The notes under the pieces were generated by a model. That model was not told the origin of the DNA, did no database searches, and saw only the letters and a list, made by a program, of their open reading frames with translations. Below, in pieces: positions 7,932 to 15,506 of a stretch of 64,000 nt of DNA (positions are counted from its first letter, which is position 1; every line of letters starts with the position of its first letter). The DNA is from Cuneatibacter sp. NSJ-177 (GTDB taxonomy: Bacteria > Bacillota > Clostridia > Lachnospirales > Lachnospiraceae), in the NCBI RefSeq assembly GCF_022867805.1, contig NZ_JALIFO010000001.1, forward strand, positions 434,001 to 498,000, read 5' to 3'. The translations under genes and the position numbers were made by a program.

Positions 7932-8819
7932 ATGTCTGGTATTTTGGGGAATAACGGGAATCAGCCATATTTTGAAGGCTGGTATTTGAAACATCAAAAT
8001 GAGGAACGTTCCATTGCAATGATTCCATCTTATCATCAGGAAGAGGATGGGAGCAAATCGGCGTCCCTCCAAATTATAACGGAAGAGAATTCTTTTCGGC
8101 TTTGCTTTCCGGAGGCGGAGTTTGCCGGAGGAAAAAGGCATTTCCATGCAGAACTCGGCGGAGCGGAGTTTTCTGAGCGCGGATGCAGAATGCAGGTCCG
8201 GGAAAAAGGAGTTTGGCTGGAGGGAAAGCTGAATTATGGGCCGCTGACGCCTCTAAAATCCGATATTATGGGGCCGTTTCAGTTCCTCCCCGGTATGCAG
8301 TGCAAGCATCGGGTCTATAGTCTGACTCACCGGGTGGACGGAAGGCTGTCGCTCAACGGGAAGGAATATATTTTCCGGGATGGAACCGGATATATCGAAG
8401 GGGACCGGGGCTGTTCTTTTCCGGAAGCCTATCTGTGGACCCAGTATAATGACAAACACGTTTCGGTTATGGCGTCTGCCGCCAAGATACCGGCCGGAAG
8501 ATTTTCTTTCCTTGGATGTATCGGCGTGATTTGGATCAAAGGGAAGGAATATCGCCTGGGTTCGTATCTCGGTGCAAAGGTGATCTATGCCGACGCAAAG
8601 AAACTGATTCTTCGTCAGAAAGACACCTTGTTTACGGCGGAGCTGCTGGAAGATAAGGCGCAAGCGCTCCATGCGCCGGTGGAGGGGGCGATGAAGCGGA
8701 TGATCCGGGAAAACCTGGCTTGCCGGGTGCATTATCAGTTGATCCGCAAAGGAAAAATCCTTTTGGATTTCACCGATGCCCGCGCCAGTTTTGAGGCGGA
8801 TGGGAAGTTATTTGGATAA
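7932..8819 (+). CDS. Tocopherol-cyclase-like (lipocalin-type) protein
   Basis: From ATG 7932 the protein is 295 residues. The N-terminal PYFEGWYLKHQN is the hallmark of the tocopherol-cyclase-like family, and the later HRVYSLTHRVDG-like strands, FRDGTGYIEGDRG and PEAYLWTQYND are consistent with that beta-rich fold. In bacteria these proteins are of unknown function and are not expected to make tocopherol. I did not use the upstream ATG 7848 because the residues before 7932 look non-coding. AAGGGG before the start is a weak ribosome binding site. Confidence 0.75.
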   Translation: MSGILGNNGNQPYFEGWYLKHQNEERSIAMIPSYHQEEDGSKSASLQIITEENSFRLCFPEAEFAGGKRHFHAELGGAEFSERGCRMQVREKGVWLEGKLNYGPLTPLKSDIMGPFQFLPGMQCKHRVYSLTHRVDGRLSLNGKEYIFRDGTGYIEGDRGCSFPEAYLWTQYNDKHVSVMASAAKIPAGRFSFLGCIGVIWIKGKEYRLGSYLGAKVIYADAKKLILRQKDTLFTAELLEDKAQALHAPVEGAMKRMIRENLACRVHYQLIRKGKILLDFTDARASFEADGKLFG

Positions 8820-8896
8820 CGCTTGGGAAAGAAAAAGCGGAAAATAAGTAAAATTGAATTCCCAAAGGAAAACACGAGAATCCGCGCCGGGAATAA

Positions 8897-8925
8897 TTGA
8901 CAGGATTTTTTTCGTGTGCTATAGT
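8897..8925 (+). promoter_or_regulatory. Strong sigma-A promoter
   Basis: TTGACA (8897-8902), a 17-base spacer and TATAGT (8920-8925). Transcription should start near 8932, only about ten bases before a hairpin. Confidence 0.8.
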
Positions 8926-8932
8926 GGGCAGG

Positions 8933-8985
8933 GTTCTTGGAAAAACAACCGCGTGTGAGAGCCGGTTGTTTTTTCATTCCAAAGA
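8933..8985 (+). terminator. Promoter-proximal hairpin with T-run, attenuator-like
   Basis: AAAAACAACCG (8941-8951) pairs with CGGTTGTTTTT (8963-8973), a perfect 11-bp stem ending in a T-run. An outer arm TTCTTGGAA (8934-8942) can also pair imperfectly with TTCCAAAGAA just downstream. Because it follows the promoter at once, it looks like a transcription attenuator or the end of a tiny RNA, with the cysteine-cluster gene beginning at 9066. Confidence 0.6.
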
Positions 8986-9065
8986 AGATCGCGGAATCAG
9001 GCGTTGGCAATGAGAAACGAAAATATGGGCTGAGTCACAAAGCCCGCGATAGGAGGACGAATCAG

Positions 9066-9749
9066 ATGAAACGGGCGGTAAGCCTGAAAGAAATATCGGA
9101 CGGAAGGCTGTACGGGCCGAATGATTTGGTAAAGGCAGACTGCCGGGACTGTGAGGGGTGTTCGGCTTGCTGCCATGGCATGGGAGATTCCATCTTGCTG
9201 GATCCTCTTGACTTGTTTCGGCTTTCGACTCATTTAAAGAAAAGTTTTGAGGAGCTGCTGGCGGACGCCGTGGAGCTTCACGTGGTGGACGGACTGATCC
9301 AGCCGAATTTAAAAATGGCGGGGGAACAGGAGCAGTGCGTGTATTTGACCGAAGCAGGACGGTGCGGGATCCATCCGTTCCGGCCGGGTTTTTGCCGCCT
9401 GTTTCCTCTGGGCAGGTATTATGAAGGCCGGTCTTTCCGCTATTTTTTGCAGGTGCATGAATGTAAAAAACAGGACCGGGCAAAAGTCAAAGTAAAGAAA
9501 TGGCTGGATATCCCGGACTATAAAAACTATGAAACATTTGTCTTAGACTGGCATTGCTTTTTAAAAGACATGGAGCAAAAAGTAGAGCAGTGCCGGGAGG
9601 ATGAAAAGATCCGGCAGTGGAATCTGGAACTCTTGAACCGGTTTTATGTGGCCCCTTACGGAGAAGAGGAGGACTTTTACGAGGAATTCCGAATCCGGTT
9701 GGCGAAGGCGCGAGCCGACTTGGGGCTTCATGAGGGAAAGAGAGAATGA
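9066..9749 (+). CDS. YkgJ-family cysteine cluster protein
   Basis: The 227-residue protein opens with a cysteine cluster (CRDCEGCSACCHGMGDS, about residues 21-37) followed by CVYLTEAGRCGIHPFRPGFC and a later HECKK. This spacing is that of the YkgJ/UPF0153 family, which is thought to bind zinc or an iron-sulfur cluster; biochemical role unknown. AGGAGG nine bases upstream supports ATG 9066. The gene overlaps the dihydrouridine synthase by ATGA, so the two are co-translated. Confidence 0.85.
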   Translation: MKRAVSLKEISDGRLYGPNDLVKADCRDCEGCSACCHGMGDSILLDPLDLFRLSTHLKKSFEELLADAVELHVVDGLIQPNLKMAGEQEQCVYLTEAGRCGIHPFRPGFCRLFPLGRYYEGRSFRYFLQVHECKKQDRAKVKVKKWLDIPDYKNYETFVLDWHCFLKDMEQKVEQCREDEKIRQWNLELLNRFYVAPYGEEEDFYEEFRIRLAKARADLGLHEGKRE

Positions 9750-10735
9750 AATACTATTTTGCTCCGATGGAGGGAATTACCGGCTATCGATACCGGAATG
9801 CCCATCATTCTTTTTTTCCGCATATTGATAAGTATTTTACCCCTTTTTTATCTCCGAATCAGACAAGGAAATTCCACACAAGGGAATGGGAAGATATTCT
9901 TCCGGAGCATAATCAGTCGGTTCGGCTTGTTCCGCAGATCCTGACCAACCAGTCGGAAGATTTTCTCTGGGCGGCCGGGGAGCTTTTCGGACAGGGCTAC
10001 CGGGAGGTGAACCTGAATCTTGGCTGTCCCTCCGCCACTGTGGTCTCCAAGGGAAAAGGCGCTGGTTTCCTGGGCTCTCCAGAAAAGCTGGAGGAATTTT
10101 TGGATCAAATTTTTTCGAAGGCGGACCTTAAAATCTCAATCAAAACCAGGCTTGGCATGGAGGATCCAGGAGAATTTTCTCGGATTTTGAAGATTTTTAA
10201 CCGCTTTCCCCTGGAAGAGCTGATCCTGCATCCGCGGGTACAGAAAGATTTCTATCGAAAACCAGTGCACTGGGAAGCGTTTCGGGAGTCGGCGGAGGAA
10301 AGCCGGAATCCGATCTGCTACAATGGCGATCTTTTTCAGGCGCCGGATGTGGAGCGTTTCCGGGAGGCATTTCCGGAAATACAGACCATAATGTTTGGCC
10401 GCGGCCTTCTGGCAAATCCCGGCCTGGTGGAAGAATTGACCGGACACGAAAGGCTAAATAAGCAGGTGCTGCGGCAGTTTCATGACAGGATCCTTTCTGA
10501 ATACCGGGCGCAGCTTTCCGGCGATAGAAATGTATTGTTTAAGATGAAAGAACTCTGGTTTTATCTGGGGACGCTGTTTGAAGACAGCGCAAAATACCAA
10601 AAAGCGATCCGGAAAGCAGAACGGCTTCCCGCTTATGAAACGGCGGTCAGCGCGCTGTTTCGCGACCGGGAGTTGTCTCTCCGGTCTGAACTTCCTTTTG
10701 CCTGCCGGGAATCCTTTGGACAGGCCGGCAAGTGA
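9746..10735 (+). CDS. tRNA-dihydrouridine synthase family protein
   Basis: FMN-dependent reductase that converts uridine to dihydrouridine in tRNA. Family marks in the 329-residue protein are APMEGITGYRYR at the N-terminus, the catalytic-cysteine block LNLGCPSATVVSKGKGAGFL (about 90-108), ISIKTRLGM (about 131), LHPRVQKDFY (about 156) and the phosphate-binding CYNGDLF and MFGRGLLANPGL. The start overlaps the upstream stop by ATGA. Which Dus subgroup it belongs to is not clear. Confidence 0.93.
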   Translation: MKYYFAPMEGITGYRYRNAHHSFFPHIDKYFTPFLSPNQTRKFHTREWEDILPEHNQSVRLVPQILTNQSEDFLWAAGELFGQGYREVNLNLGCPSATVVSKGKGAGFLGSPEKLEEFLDQIFSKADLKISIKTRLGMEDPGEFSRILKIFNRFPLEELILHPRVQKDFYRKPVHWEAFRESAEESRNPICYNGDLFQAPDVERFREAFPEIQTIMFGRGLLANPGLVEELTGHERLNKQVLRQFHDRILSEYRAQLSGDRNVLFKMKELWFYLGTLFEDSAKYQKAIRKAERLPAYETAVSALFRDRELSLRSELPFACRESFGQAGK

Positions 10736-10741
10736 ATGGAA

Positions 10742-10905
10742 TGTTACCATTCACAGCCACAATTCCGCGAGGTGTTTTCGTGCGTATTTCGCACGAAAAT
10801 CCTGAGTCAGAGGGCGCGAAACGATGTTTTTTATCGTTTCTGTGCATCGCGTAGCGTGTTACCGTTCATGGCACCGTGCATTTTACGGGGCCGTGAATGG
10901 TAACA
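10742..10905. repeat. Structured palindromic intergenic element
   Basis: The gap before spoIIIAA is unusually structured. TGTTACCATTCAC (10742-10754) is a perfect inverted copy of GTGAATGGTAACA (10893-10905), and a near copy TGTTACCGTTCA lies at 10857-10868. Inside sit two perfect hairpins: TTTTCGTGCG with CGCACGAAAA (10775-10799) and GAAACGAT with ATCGTTTC (10818-10840). The inverted ends and compact size resemble a repeated palindromic or MITE-like element; a structured RNA is the alternative. No coding frame is credible here. Confidence 0.65.
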
Positions 10906-10908
10906 ATG

Positions 10909-10936
10909 GAATATTTTGTGCTCCCTCTCATATATT
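10909..10936 (+). promoter_or_regulatory. Probable sigma-E (sporulation) promoter of the spoIIIA operon
   Basis: GAATATT (10909-10915), a 13-base spacer and CATATATT (10929-10936) fit the mother-cell sigma-E consensus (AATATT-like, 13-15, CATA-rich). The position, about 20 bases before the spoIIIAA start, matches the known sigma-E control of spoIIIA in other spore formers. Confidence 0.6.
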
Positions 10937-10958
10937 GAGGGTAAGGGAGCGCGGGATT

Positions 10959-11909
10959 ATGAAAAAAGAGGAATTGATCTGTATTTTTTCCAGAAAAATC
11001 CGCAGCATCCTGGAGAGGAGCGCCGCGGATTTTTTGTTTTTTGAAGAAATCCGGCTGCGGGTCGGACAGCCCTTGTGCATTTGCCGGGGGCGGGGCGAAG
11101 AATATCTGACGCCTTCGGGCCGTATCTCCGGGAACTGGCGGGAGGCTTATGCAGTGACGGCGGCGGACATTCGGGAAACTCTGGAGTTTGTCAGCCACTA
11201 TTCGCTTTATGCTTTCGAGGAGGAGCTCCGTCAGGGGTTTATCACCATACCCGGAGGTCACCGGGTGGGATTGGCGGGAAAGGCAGTGGTCCAGGGCGGA
11301 GACATCCGAGGGCTTAAGTACATATCTTTTTTGAATATCCGCCTGGCCCATCAGGTGCCGGGGTGTGCAGACGGAGTGCTGCCGTTTCTCTGGAAGCGGG
11401 ACAGGTTCTGCCATACGCTGATCGTCTCTCCGCCGCGGCTGGGCAAGACAACCCTGCTGCGGGACATTATTCGGCAGGTATCGGACGGAGGAGAGCATCC
11501 GCCTCAGACTGTGGGAGTGGTGGACGAGCGGTCGGAATTAGGCGCCTGTTCCAGCGGAGTGCCCCAGAATGATCTGGGACGCCATACCGACGTGCTGGAC
11601 GGCTGTCCGAAAGCAGCGGGAATTTTGATGCTCCTGCGAACCATGTCGCCGCGGATCATTGCGGTGGACGAGGTGGGAAGCCAGGAGGATTTGGAGGCTC
11701 TCTCATACAGCCTTCACTGTGGCTGCGGCATCCTTGCCACCGTGCACGGCAGTTCACTGGAAGACTTAAAGAAAAAGCCGGTCCTGTGCCATCTGGTCGG
11801 AGAGGGGATTTTTGAGCGTTATTTAATTCTTTCCGCTGAAGCAGAGGGCCGTGTCGCCTGGAAGGTCATGGACGAAAGCGGACGGCGTCTGGGGGAGGGA
11901 TATCGATGA
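10959..11909 (+). CDS. spoIIIAA: Stage III sporulation protein AA (ATPase)
   Basis: The secretion-type ATPase of the mother-cell SpoIIIA complex, needed for the feeding channel between mother cell and forespore. The 316-residue product has FITIPGGHRVGLAGKA in the N-terminal domain, a Walker A block PPRLGKTTLLRDI (about 150-162) and a Walker B block RIIAVDEVGS (about 230-239), followed by ATVHGSS. The length fits the family (about 307). GGGAG lies ahead of ATG 10959. It is the first of eight genes in canonical order, and its stop overlaps spoIIIAB by ATGA. Confidence 0.96.
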   Translation: MKKEELICIFSRKIRSILERSAADFLFFEEIRLRVGQPLCICRGRGEEYLTPSGRISGNWREAYAVTAADIRETLEFVSHYSLYAFEEELRQGFITIPGGHRVGLAGKAVVQGGDIRGLKYISFLNIRLAHQVPGCADGVLPFLWKRDRFCHTLIVSPPRLGKTTLLRDIIRQVSDGGEHPPQTVGVVDERSELGACSSGVPQNDLGRHTDVLDGCPKAAGILMLLRTMSPRIIAVDEVGSQEDLEALSYSLHCGCGILATVHGSSLEDLKKKPVLCHLVGEGIFERYLILSAEAEGRVAWKVMDESGRRLGEGYR

Positions 11910-12421
11910 AGGTGATCGGGCTGATCCTGATTCTCCTCTCCAGCACCCTGATCGGTCTTGCTGCCGGAAAGGATCTGTCGGAGCGTATCGCTGCGATGGA
12001 ACAGGTGGAGCAGATGCTTCAGCTGCTGCGGGGAGAGCTTCGCTGTTCTTACATTCCCTTTCCTCAGGCGTTCTGCCAGGTTGCGGACCGCGTGGCTTCT
12101 CCTTGGAAGGAATTTCTCCGGGATCTGTCCGTCCGGCTGGAACGAATGTCGGGGTCAAGAATGCAGGAGCTCTGGGCCGAGGCAGTGGACGGGCTTCCGG
12201 AGAACTGCGGACTGGCCGGGGAAGACCGGAAGGAGCTTTCTGCTCTGGGAAAAGAACTTGGCTACCTGGATTTGACCATGCAGCTGAATACCCTGGAACA
12301 TTTTGAGGAGCGGTGGAAGAGGAGGATGGACAATCTTCGCGAGGAATTGCCGGCGAAGCGAAGGATTTTTCGGTGTTTAGGGATCTGCGCAGGCGTGGCG
12401 ATGGCTCTGATTCTCTGGTAA
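11906..12421 (+). CDS. spoIIIAB: Stage III sporulation protein AB
   Basis: 171 residues with a hydrophobic helix at each end (residues 2-20 and about 155-171) and a helical soluble middle containing EQMLQLLRGELRCSYIPFPQAF, shortened here as the typical SpoIIIAB core. The protein resembles GspF-type platform components and sits in the outer forespore (mother-cell) membrane. It is translationally coupled to spoIIIAA by an ATGA overlap. Confidence 0.95.
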   Translation: MKVIGLILILLSSTLIGLAAGKDLSERIAAMEQVEQMLQLLRGELRCSYIPFPQAFCQVADRVASPWKEFLRDLSVRLERMSGSRMQELWAEAVDGLPENCGLAGEDRKELSALGKELGYLDLTMQLNTLEHFEERWKRRMDNLREELPAKRRIFRCLGICAGVAMALILW

Positions 12422-12463
12422 AGCTGAGTTTCACAGAAATGAAAATCGAAAAAGGGAGAAGAT

Positions 12464-12658
12464 ATGGATATCAATTTGATTTTTAAGATTGCCGCGGTGG
12501 GCATCCTGGTTTCGGTTTTATGCCAGGTGCTCAAGCACAGCGGGCGCGAGGAGCATGCGTTCCTCACCAGCATGGCAGGGCTCCTCCTGGTGCTTTATTG
12601 GCTGATTCCTTATATCTATGATCTGTTTCAGACGATACGGGATCTGTTCGCTCTATGA
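12464..12658 (+). CDS. spoIIIAC: Stage III sporulation protein AC
   Basis: A 64-residue protein made of two membrane helices (about 5-22 and 34-57). The sequence DINLIFKIAAVGILVSVL followed by LKHSGREEHAF is the well-conserved SpoIIIAC pattern. Part of the membrane base of the SpoIIIA channel, between spoIIIAB and spoIIIAD. GGGAG lies six bases before the ATG. Confidence 0.96.
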   Translation: MDINLIFKIAAVGILVSVLCQVLKHSGREEHAFLTSMAGLLLVLYWLIPYIYDLFQTIRDLFAL

Positions 12659-12670
12659 GGAGGGATCGCT

Positions 12671-13057
12671 TTGGAAATCGTGACAGTGGCTTTGATGGGC
12701 CTCCTGATTGTGCTGGCCGCCATTCCTTTGAAGGCGGTAAAGCCGGAGTACAGCCTGCTGCTCTCCCTGGCCGGAACACTTTTAATCTTTTTTTACTGCC
12801 TGGGCAAGGTCAGCGGAATTTTAGAATTGATCGAGCGGATCCGGGACTATCTAACCATGAACGAAATCTATGTGGCAACGCTGCTGAAAATTATCGGCGT
12901 GACTTATGTAGCCGAATTCGCCGGAAATATTTGCCGGGACGCCGGTTACCAGGCAGTGGCGACGCAGATCGAAATCTTCGGAAAGCTGACTGTGCTGGCG
13001 ATCAGCATGCCGATTCTGCTGGCACTTCTCGATGTGCTGGACACGTTCTTATCTTGA
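12671..13057 (+). CDS. spoIIIAD: Stage III sporulation protein AD
   Basis: 128 residues with three to four membrane helices. The start is a TTG at 12671, supported by GAGGAGGG six bases upstream; no better start exists. The segment LLKIIGVTYVAEFAGNIC, with the following GYQAVATQIEIFGKL, is characteristic of SpoIIIAD. It is a membrane component next to SpoIIIAC, which it resembles in fold. Confidence 0.95.
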   Translation: MEIVTVALMGLLIVLAAIPLKAVKPEYSLLLSLAGTLLIFFYCLGKVSGILELIERIRDYLTMNEIYVATLLKIIGVTYVAEFAGNICRDAGYQAVATQIEIFGKLTVLAISMPILLALLDVLDTFLS

Positions 13058-13067
13058 GGAGATGCCT

Positions 13068-14198
13068 ATGAGACGGTTCATGGCTGGTGTTTTTGTTCTG
13101 TTGGCTCTGCTTTTGGTACCGGAACCAGTCTTCGGGGCGGGAACCGAGGCGGAGGACTATGATTTGTCCCAGATCGAGGAATATCTGGAACAGGAAATGG
13201 GAGCGGAATCCGGTAGTTTTCGAGACATGCTGGATTCGGTGCTCGGCGGGGATTTCTCCGGGGCGCTGTCACAGATGGTGACATTGGCAAAGCAGGCTGC
13301 TTTTTCCGAGCTTACCGCCAACAAAAATGCAGTACGCCAGGCGATCCTGATTGCGCTGTTCGGAGCGCTTCTCACTTATTTTGCCGAGGCTTTTTCGGAG
13401 AACTCCGTGGGTGAGACCGGGTTTTATGTCAGTTATCTGCTGCTGGCGGCCTTGCTCTTTACGGCCTTTGGCACCAGCATTGCGATCTGCACCCGTGTCT
13501 TGCAGGTTCTTCTGGGCTTTTTGTCCCTCTTGGTTCCGGTTTTTTTCATGGCGGTCGCTTACTCAGGCGGAACCGTAACGTCCCTTGGCTTTTATCAGCT
13601 GACCCTTCTTGCGATCGGCGGGGTACAGTGGCTGTTTCTAAAGTTCCTGATTCCCATCATTGAGATCTATGTCACTCTGCTTCTGGTCAATTCTCTGTCG
13701 CGGGAGGATTTTTTATCCAAACTGACCGACTTGATGAAGGTGGTTGTGGAGTGGGGAATGAAATCGCTGCTGGGCCTGATTTTAGGGTTGAATCTGGTGC
13801 AGGGACTGGTGCTGCCGTTGGTGGACTCGGTGAAGTCGTCGGCGGTGCGGAAGGCAGTGTCCGCGATTCCCTGGATCGGAAACGGAGCGGAGGCGGTGGG
13901 ACAGGTTCTGCTGGGAAGCGGAGCTCTGATCAAAAACGGGATCGGGACCGCGGCGCTGATCTTCCTGCTCCTTCTCTGCCTGGTTCCCATTCTAAAGCTG
14001 GGGATCGTTGCAATTATGTATCAAGGGGCGGCCGCCGTCGTTCAGCCGGCGGCGGATAAGCGGATTGTAGCCTGCATCGGCGCGGTGGCAAGCGGAACGA
14101 AACTGTTGTTAAAACTGGTGCTGTACACGTTGATTCTTTTTGTGGTGACCGTTGCGATCGTGTGCGCGGCCTCCAATGCCAATTATTATGCGGGGTAG
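13068..14198 (+). CDS. spoIIIAE: Stage III sporulation protein AE
   Basis: The multi-spanning membrane protein of the SpoIIIA complex, 376 residues. It begins with a signal-like helix (MRRFMAGVFVLLALLL) and has about seven further helices. ATG 13068 is preferred over 13062 because GAGGAG then has six-base spacing. The central FLIPIIEIYVTLLLVNSLS and VKSSAVRKAVSAIPWIG blocks are conserved in the family. Its stop lies three bases before spoIIIAF. Confidence 0.95.
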   Translation: MRRFMAGVFVLLALLLVPEPVFGAGTEAEDYDLSQIEEYLEQEMGAESGSFRDMLDSVLGGDFSGALSQMVTLAKQAAFSELTANKNAVRQAILIALFGALLTYFAEAFSENSVGETGFYVSYLLLAALLFTAFGTSIAICTRVLQVLLGFLSLLVPVFFMAVAYSGGTVTSLGFYQLTLLAIGGVQWLFLKFLIPIIEIYVTLLLVNSLSREDFLSKLTDLMKVVVEWGMKSLLGLILGLNLVQGLVLPLVDSVKSSAVRKAVSAIPWIGNGAEAVGQVLLGSGALIKNGIGTAALIFLLLLCLVPILKLGIVAIMYQGAAAVVQPAADKRIVACIGAVASGTKLLLKLVLYTLILFVVTVAIVCAASNANYYAG

Positions 14199-14200
14199 CG

Positions 14201-14782
14201 ATGACAGAACTATTGGGATGGGTAAAAAATCTGGCGGTTTACCTGATTTTCAGCGAGCTATTATTTCAAATCCTGCCGCACAAGAGATACCGAAAGTATC
14301 TGCGCTTTTTCTCCGGGCTGATTCTGGTGCTTTTGATTCTGTCGCCCTTGTTGTCGGCAGGCGGTCTGGAGCAGCGCCTCCTGGATGCGATGGATTCCTT
14401 TTCGCAGATCCAGTCCTCCGATGAGATGGAAGACGTGATGGCCCAGGCGGAGGCGGCCAGAGAGCAGGGCTTATCCGGCGAATACGAGGCTATCTTGGAA
14501 AGCAGGGTGGAGGAAATGGTGGAACAAGAGGGGTATCGCCTGGCTTCTTTTTCCGCGGAGCTGTGCCTGGATCCTGAGGCGGAGAATTTTGGCGAGATCT
14601 ATTCCTTGACAGCAGTGCTCCGGCAAGAAGGGCAGGAAGAGGAGGGAGGGATCCGGGTGGAACCGGTTGTGATTGGGGAGGGAAAAAAGGAGGTGGAACC
14701 GGAACTGGCCGGACTGACCGAGGAACTAGGGGGGATTCTCGGTATAGAGCCGGAGAAGATCACGCTGAGCCTGCGGGAATAG
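14201..14782 (+). CDS. spoIIIAF: Stage III sporulation protein AF
   Basis: 193 residues with two N-terminal membrane helices (about 7-24 and 34-52) and a soluble ring-building-motif-like domain rich in glutamate. The block YLIFSELLFQILPHKRYRKY is the family signature. The C-terminal domain projects into the space between the two forespore membranes. No obvious Shine-Dalgarno site; the start is two bases after the spoIIIAE stop, so translational coupling is likely. Confidence 0.93.
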   Translation: MTELLGWVKNLAVYLIFSELLFQILPHKRYRKYLRFFSGLILVLLILSPLLSAGGLEQRLLDAMDSFSQIQSSDEMEDVMAQAEAAREQGLSGEYEAILESRVEEMVEQEGYRLASFSAELCLDPEAENFGEIYSLTAVLRQEGQEEEGGIRVEPVVIGEGKKEVEPELAGLTEELGGILGIEPEKITLSLRE

Positions 14783-14790
14783 GGCGGAAA

Positions 14791-14890
14791 ACTGCCGGAG
14801 TGTGTCTGGATGCCCGAAAGACGGGCAAAAGAAAGGATACACTGCCGGAGTGTACCTGGATGCCTGAAAGAGACAGGCAATAGGAAGGAA
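14791..14890 (+). repeat. Two tandem 50-nt hairpin units inside the spoIIIA operon
   Basis: ACTGCCGGAGTGT begins two copies exactly 50 bases apart (14791 and 14841). Each copy carries a hairpin: TGCCCG with CGGGCA (14811-14827) and TGCCTG with CAGGCA (14861-14879). One base pair differs between copies as a C-G to T-A swap on both arms, so pairing is kept. The units fill the spoIIIAF-spoIIIAG gap just before the spoIIIAG ribosome binding site. Confidence 0.75.
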
Positions 14891-14903
14891 AGGAGGATCC
14901 GAT

Positions 14904-15488
14904 GTGAATCTAAGGGAAATTTGGAAGAATAAAAAGCCGGGGAAGCCCTTCAAAGAATGGGGGCGTATTGAAAAATTAGCCATTCTCCTGGCCGCCGGGC
15001 TCCTGCTGGTGGTGATATCCTGGCCCTCCGGCAAGGAGGAAAAACCGGAGACGGCAACGTCGCCTTCCGGGGAGAGTACAACGAACCGCTCTTATGAAGA
15101 ACAACTGGAACAGCGCCTTAAAACCATCCTGTCCCAAGTGGATGGGGCCGGTGATGTACAAGTGATGATCACCTTGAAAGACGGAGGCGAAAAAGTACTG
15201 CAGGAGAACACCTCCCGCACGGATAAACAGGTGGAGGAGACGGACAGCAACGGCGGAGTCCGGAGCCAGAATGAGCACACCTATAATTCCGACACCTTGC
15301 TTTCCGGCGGCAGCGGCGGCTCAGGCAGTCCATATGTGGTGCAGGAACGGGTGCCGGAAGTCGAAGGAGTGCTGGTCTTGGCGGAGGGAGCGGAAAAAGC
15401 AACGGTAAAAACTGAAATCACCGAAGCGGTGCAAGCATTATTTCCGCTTGAGGTACATAAGATTAGAGTATTAAAAAGGGGTTCATGA
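14904..15488 (+). CDS. spoIIIAG: Stage III sporulation protein AG
   Basis: Ring-forming channel component, 194 residues, GTG start with AGGAGG seven bases upstream. One membrane helix (about 25-42) anchors a soluble ring-building domain; the insert rich in serine and glycine (LLSGGSGGSGSPYVV) corresponds to the beta-barrel loop region of the family. KTILSQVDGAGDVQVMITL is the typical conserved block. Partner of SpoIIIAH/SpoIIQ in the intermembrane channel. Confidence 0.95.
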   Translation: MNLREIWKNKKPGKPFKEWGRIEKLAILLAAGLLLVVISWPSGKEEKPETATSPSGESTTNRSYEEQLEQRLKTILSQVDGAGDVQVMITLKDGGEKVLQENTSRTDKQVEETDSNGGVRSQNEHTYNSDTLLSGGSGGSGSPYVVQERVPEVEGVLVLAEGAEKATVKTEITEAVQALFPLEVHKIRVLKRGS

Positions 15489-15506
15489 GCGAAAGGAGCG
15501 TATGCA

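Noticed and set aside
14783-14903. CRISPR-like array from the two 50-nt repeats
   Set aside because: Only two directly abutting copies with no spacers; they form hairpins instead.
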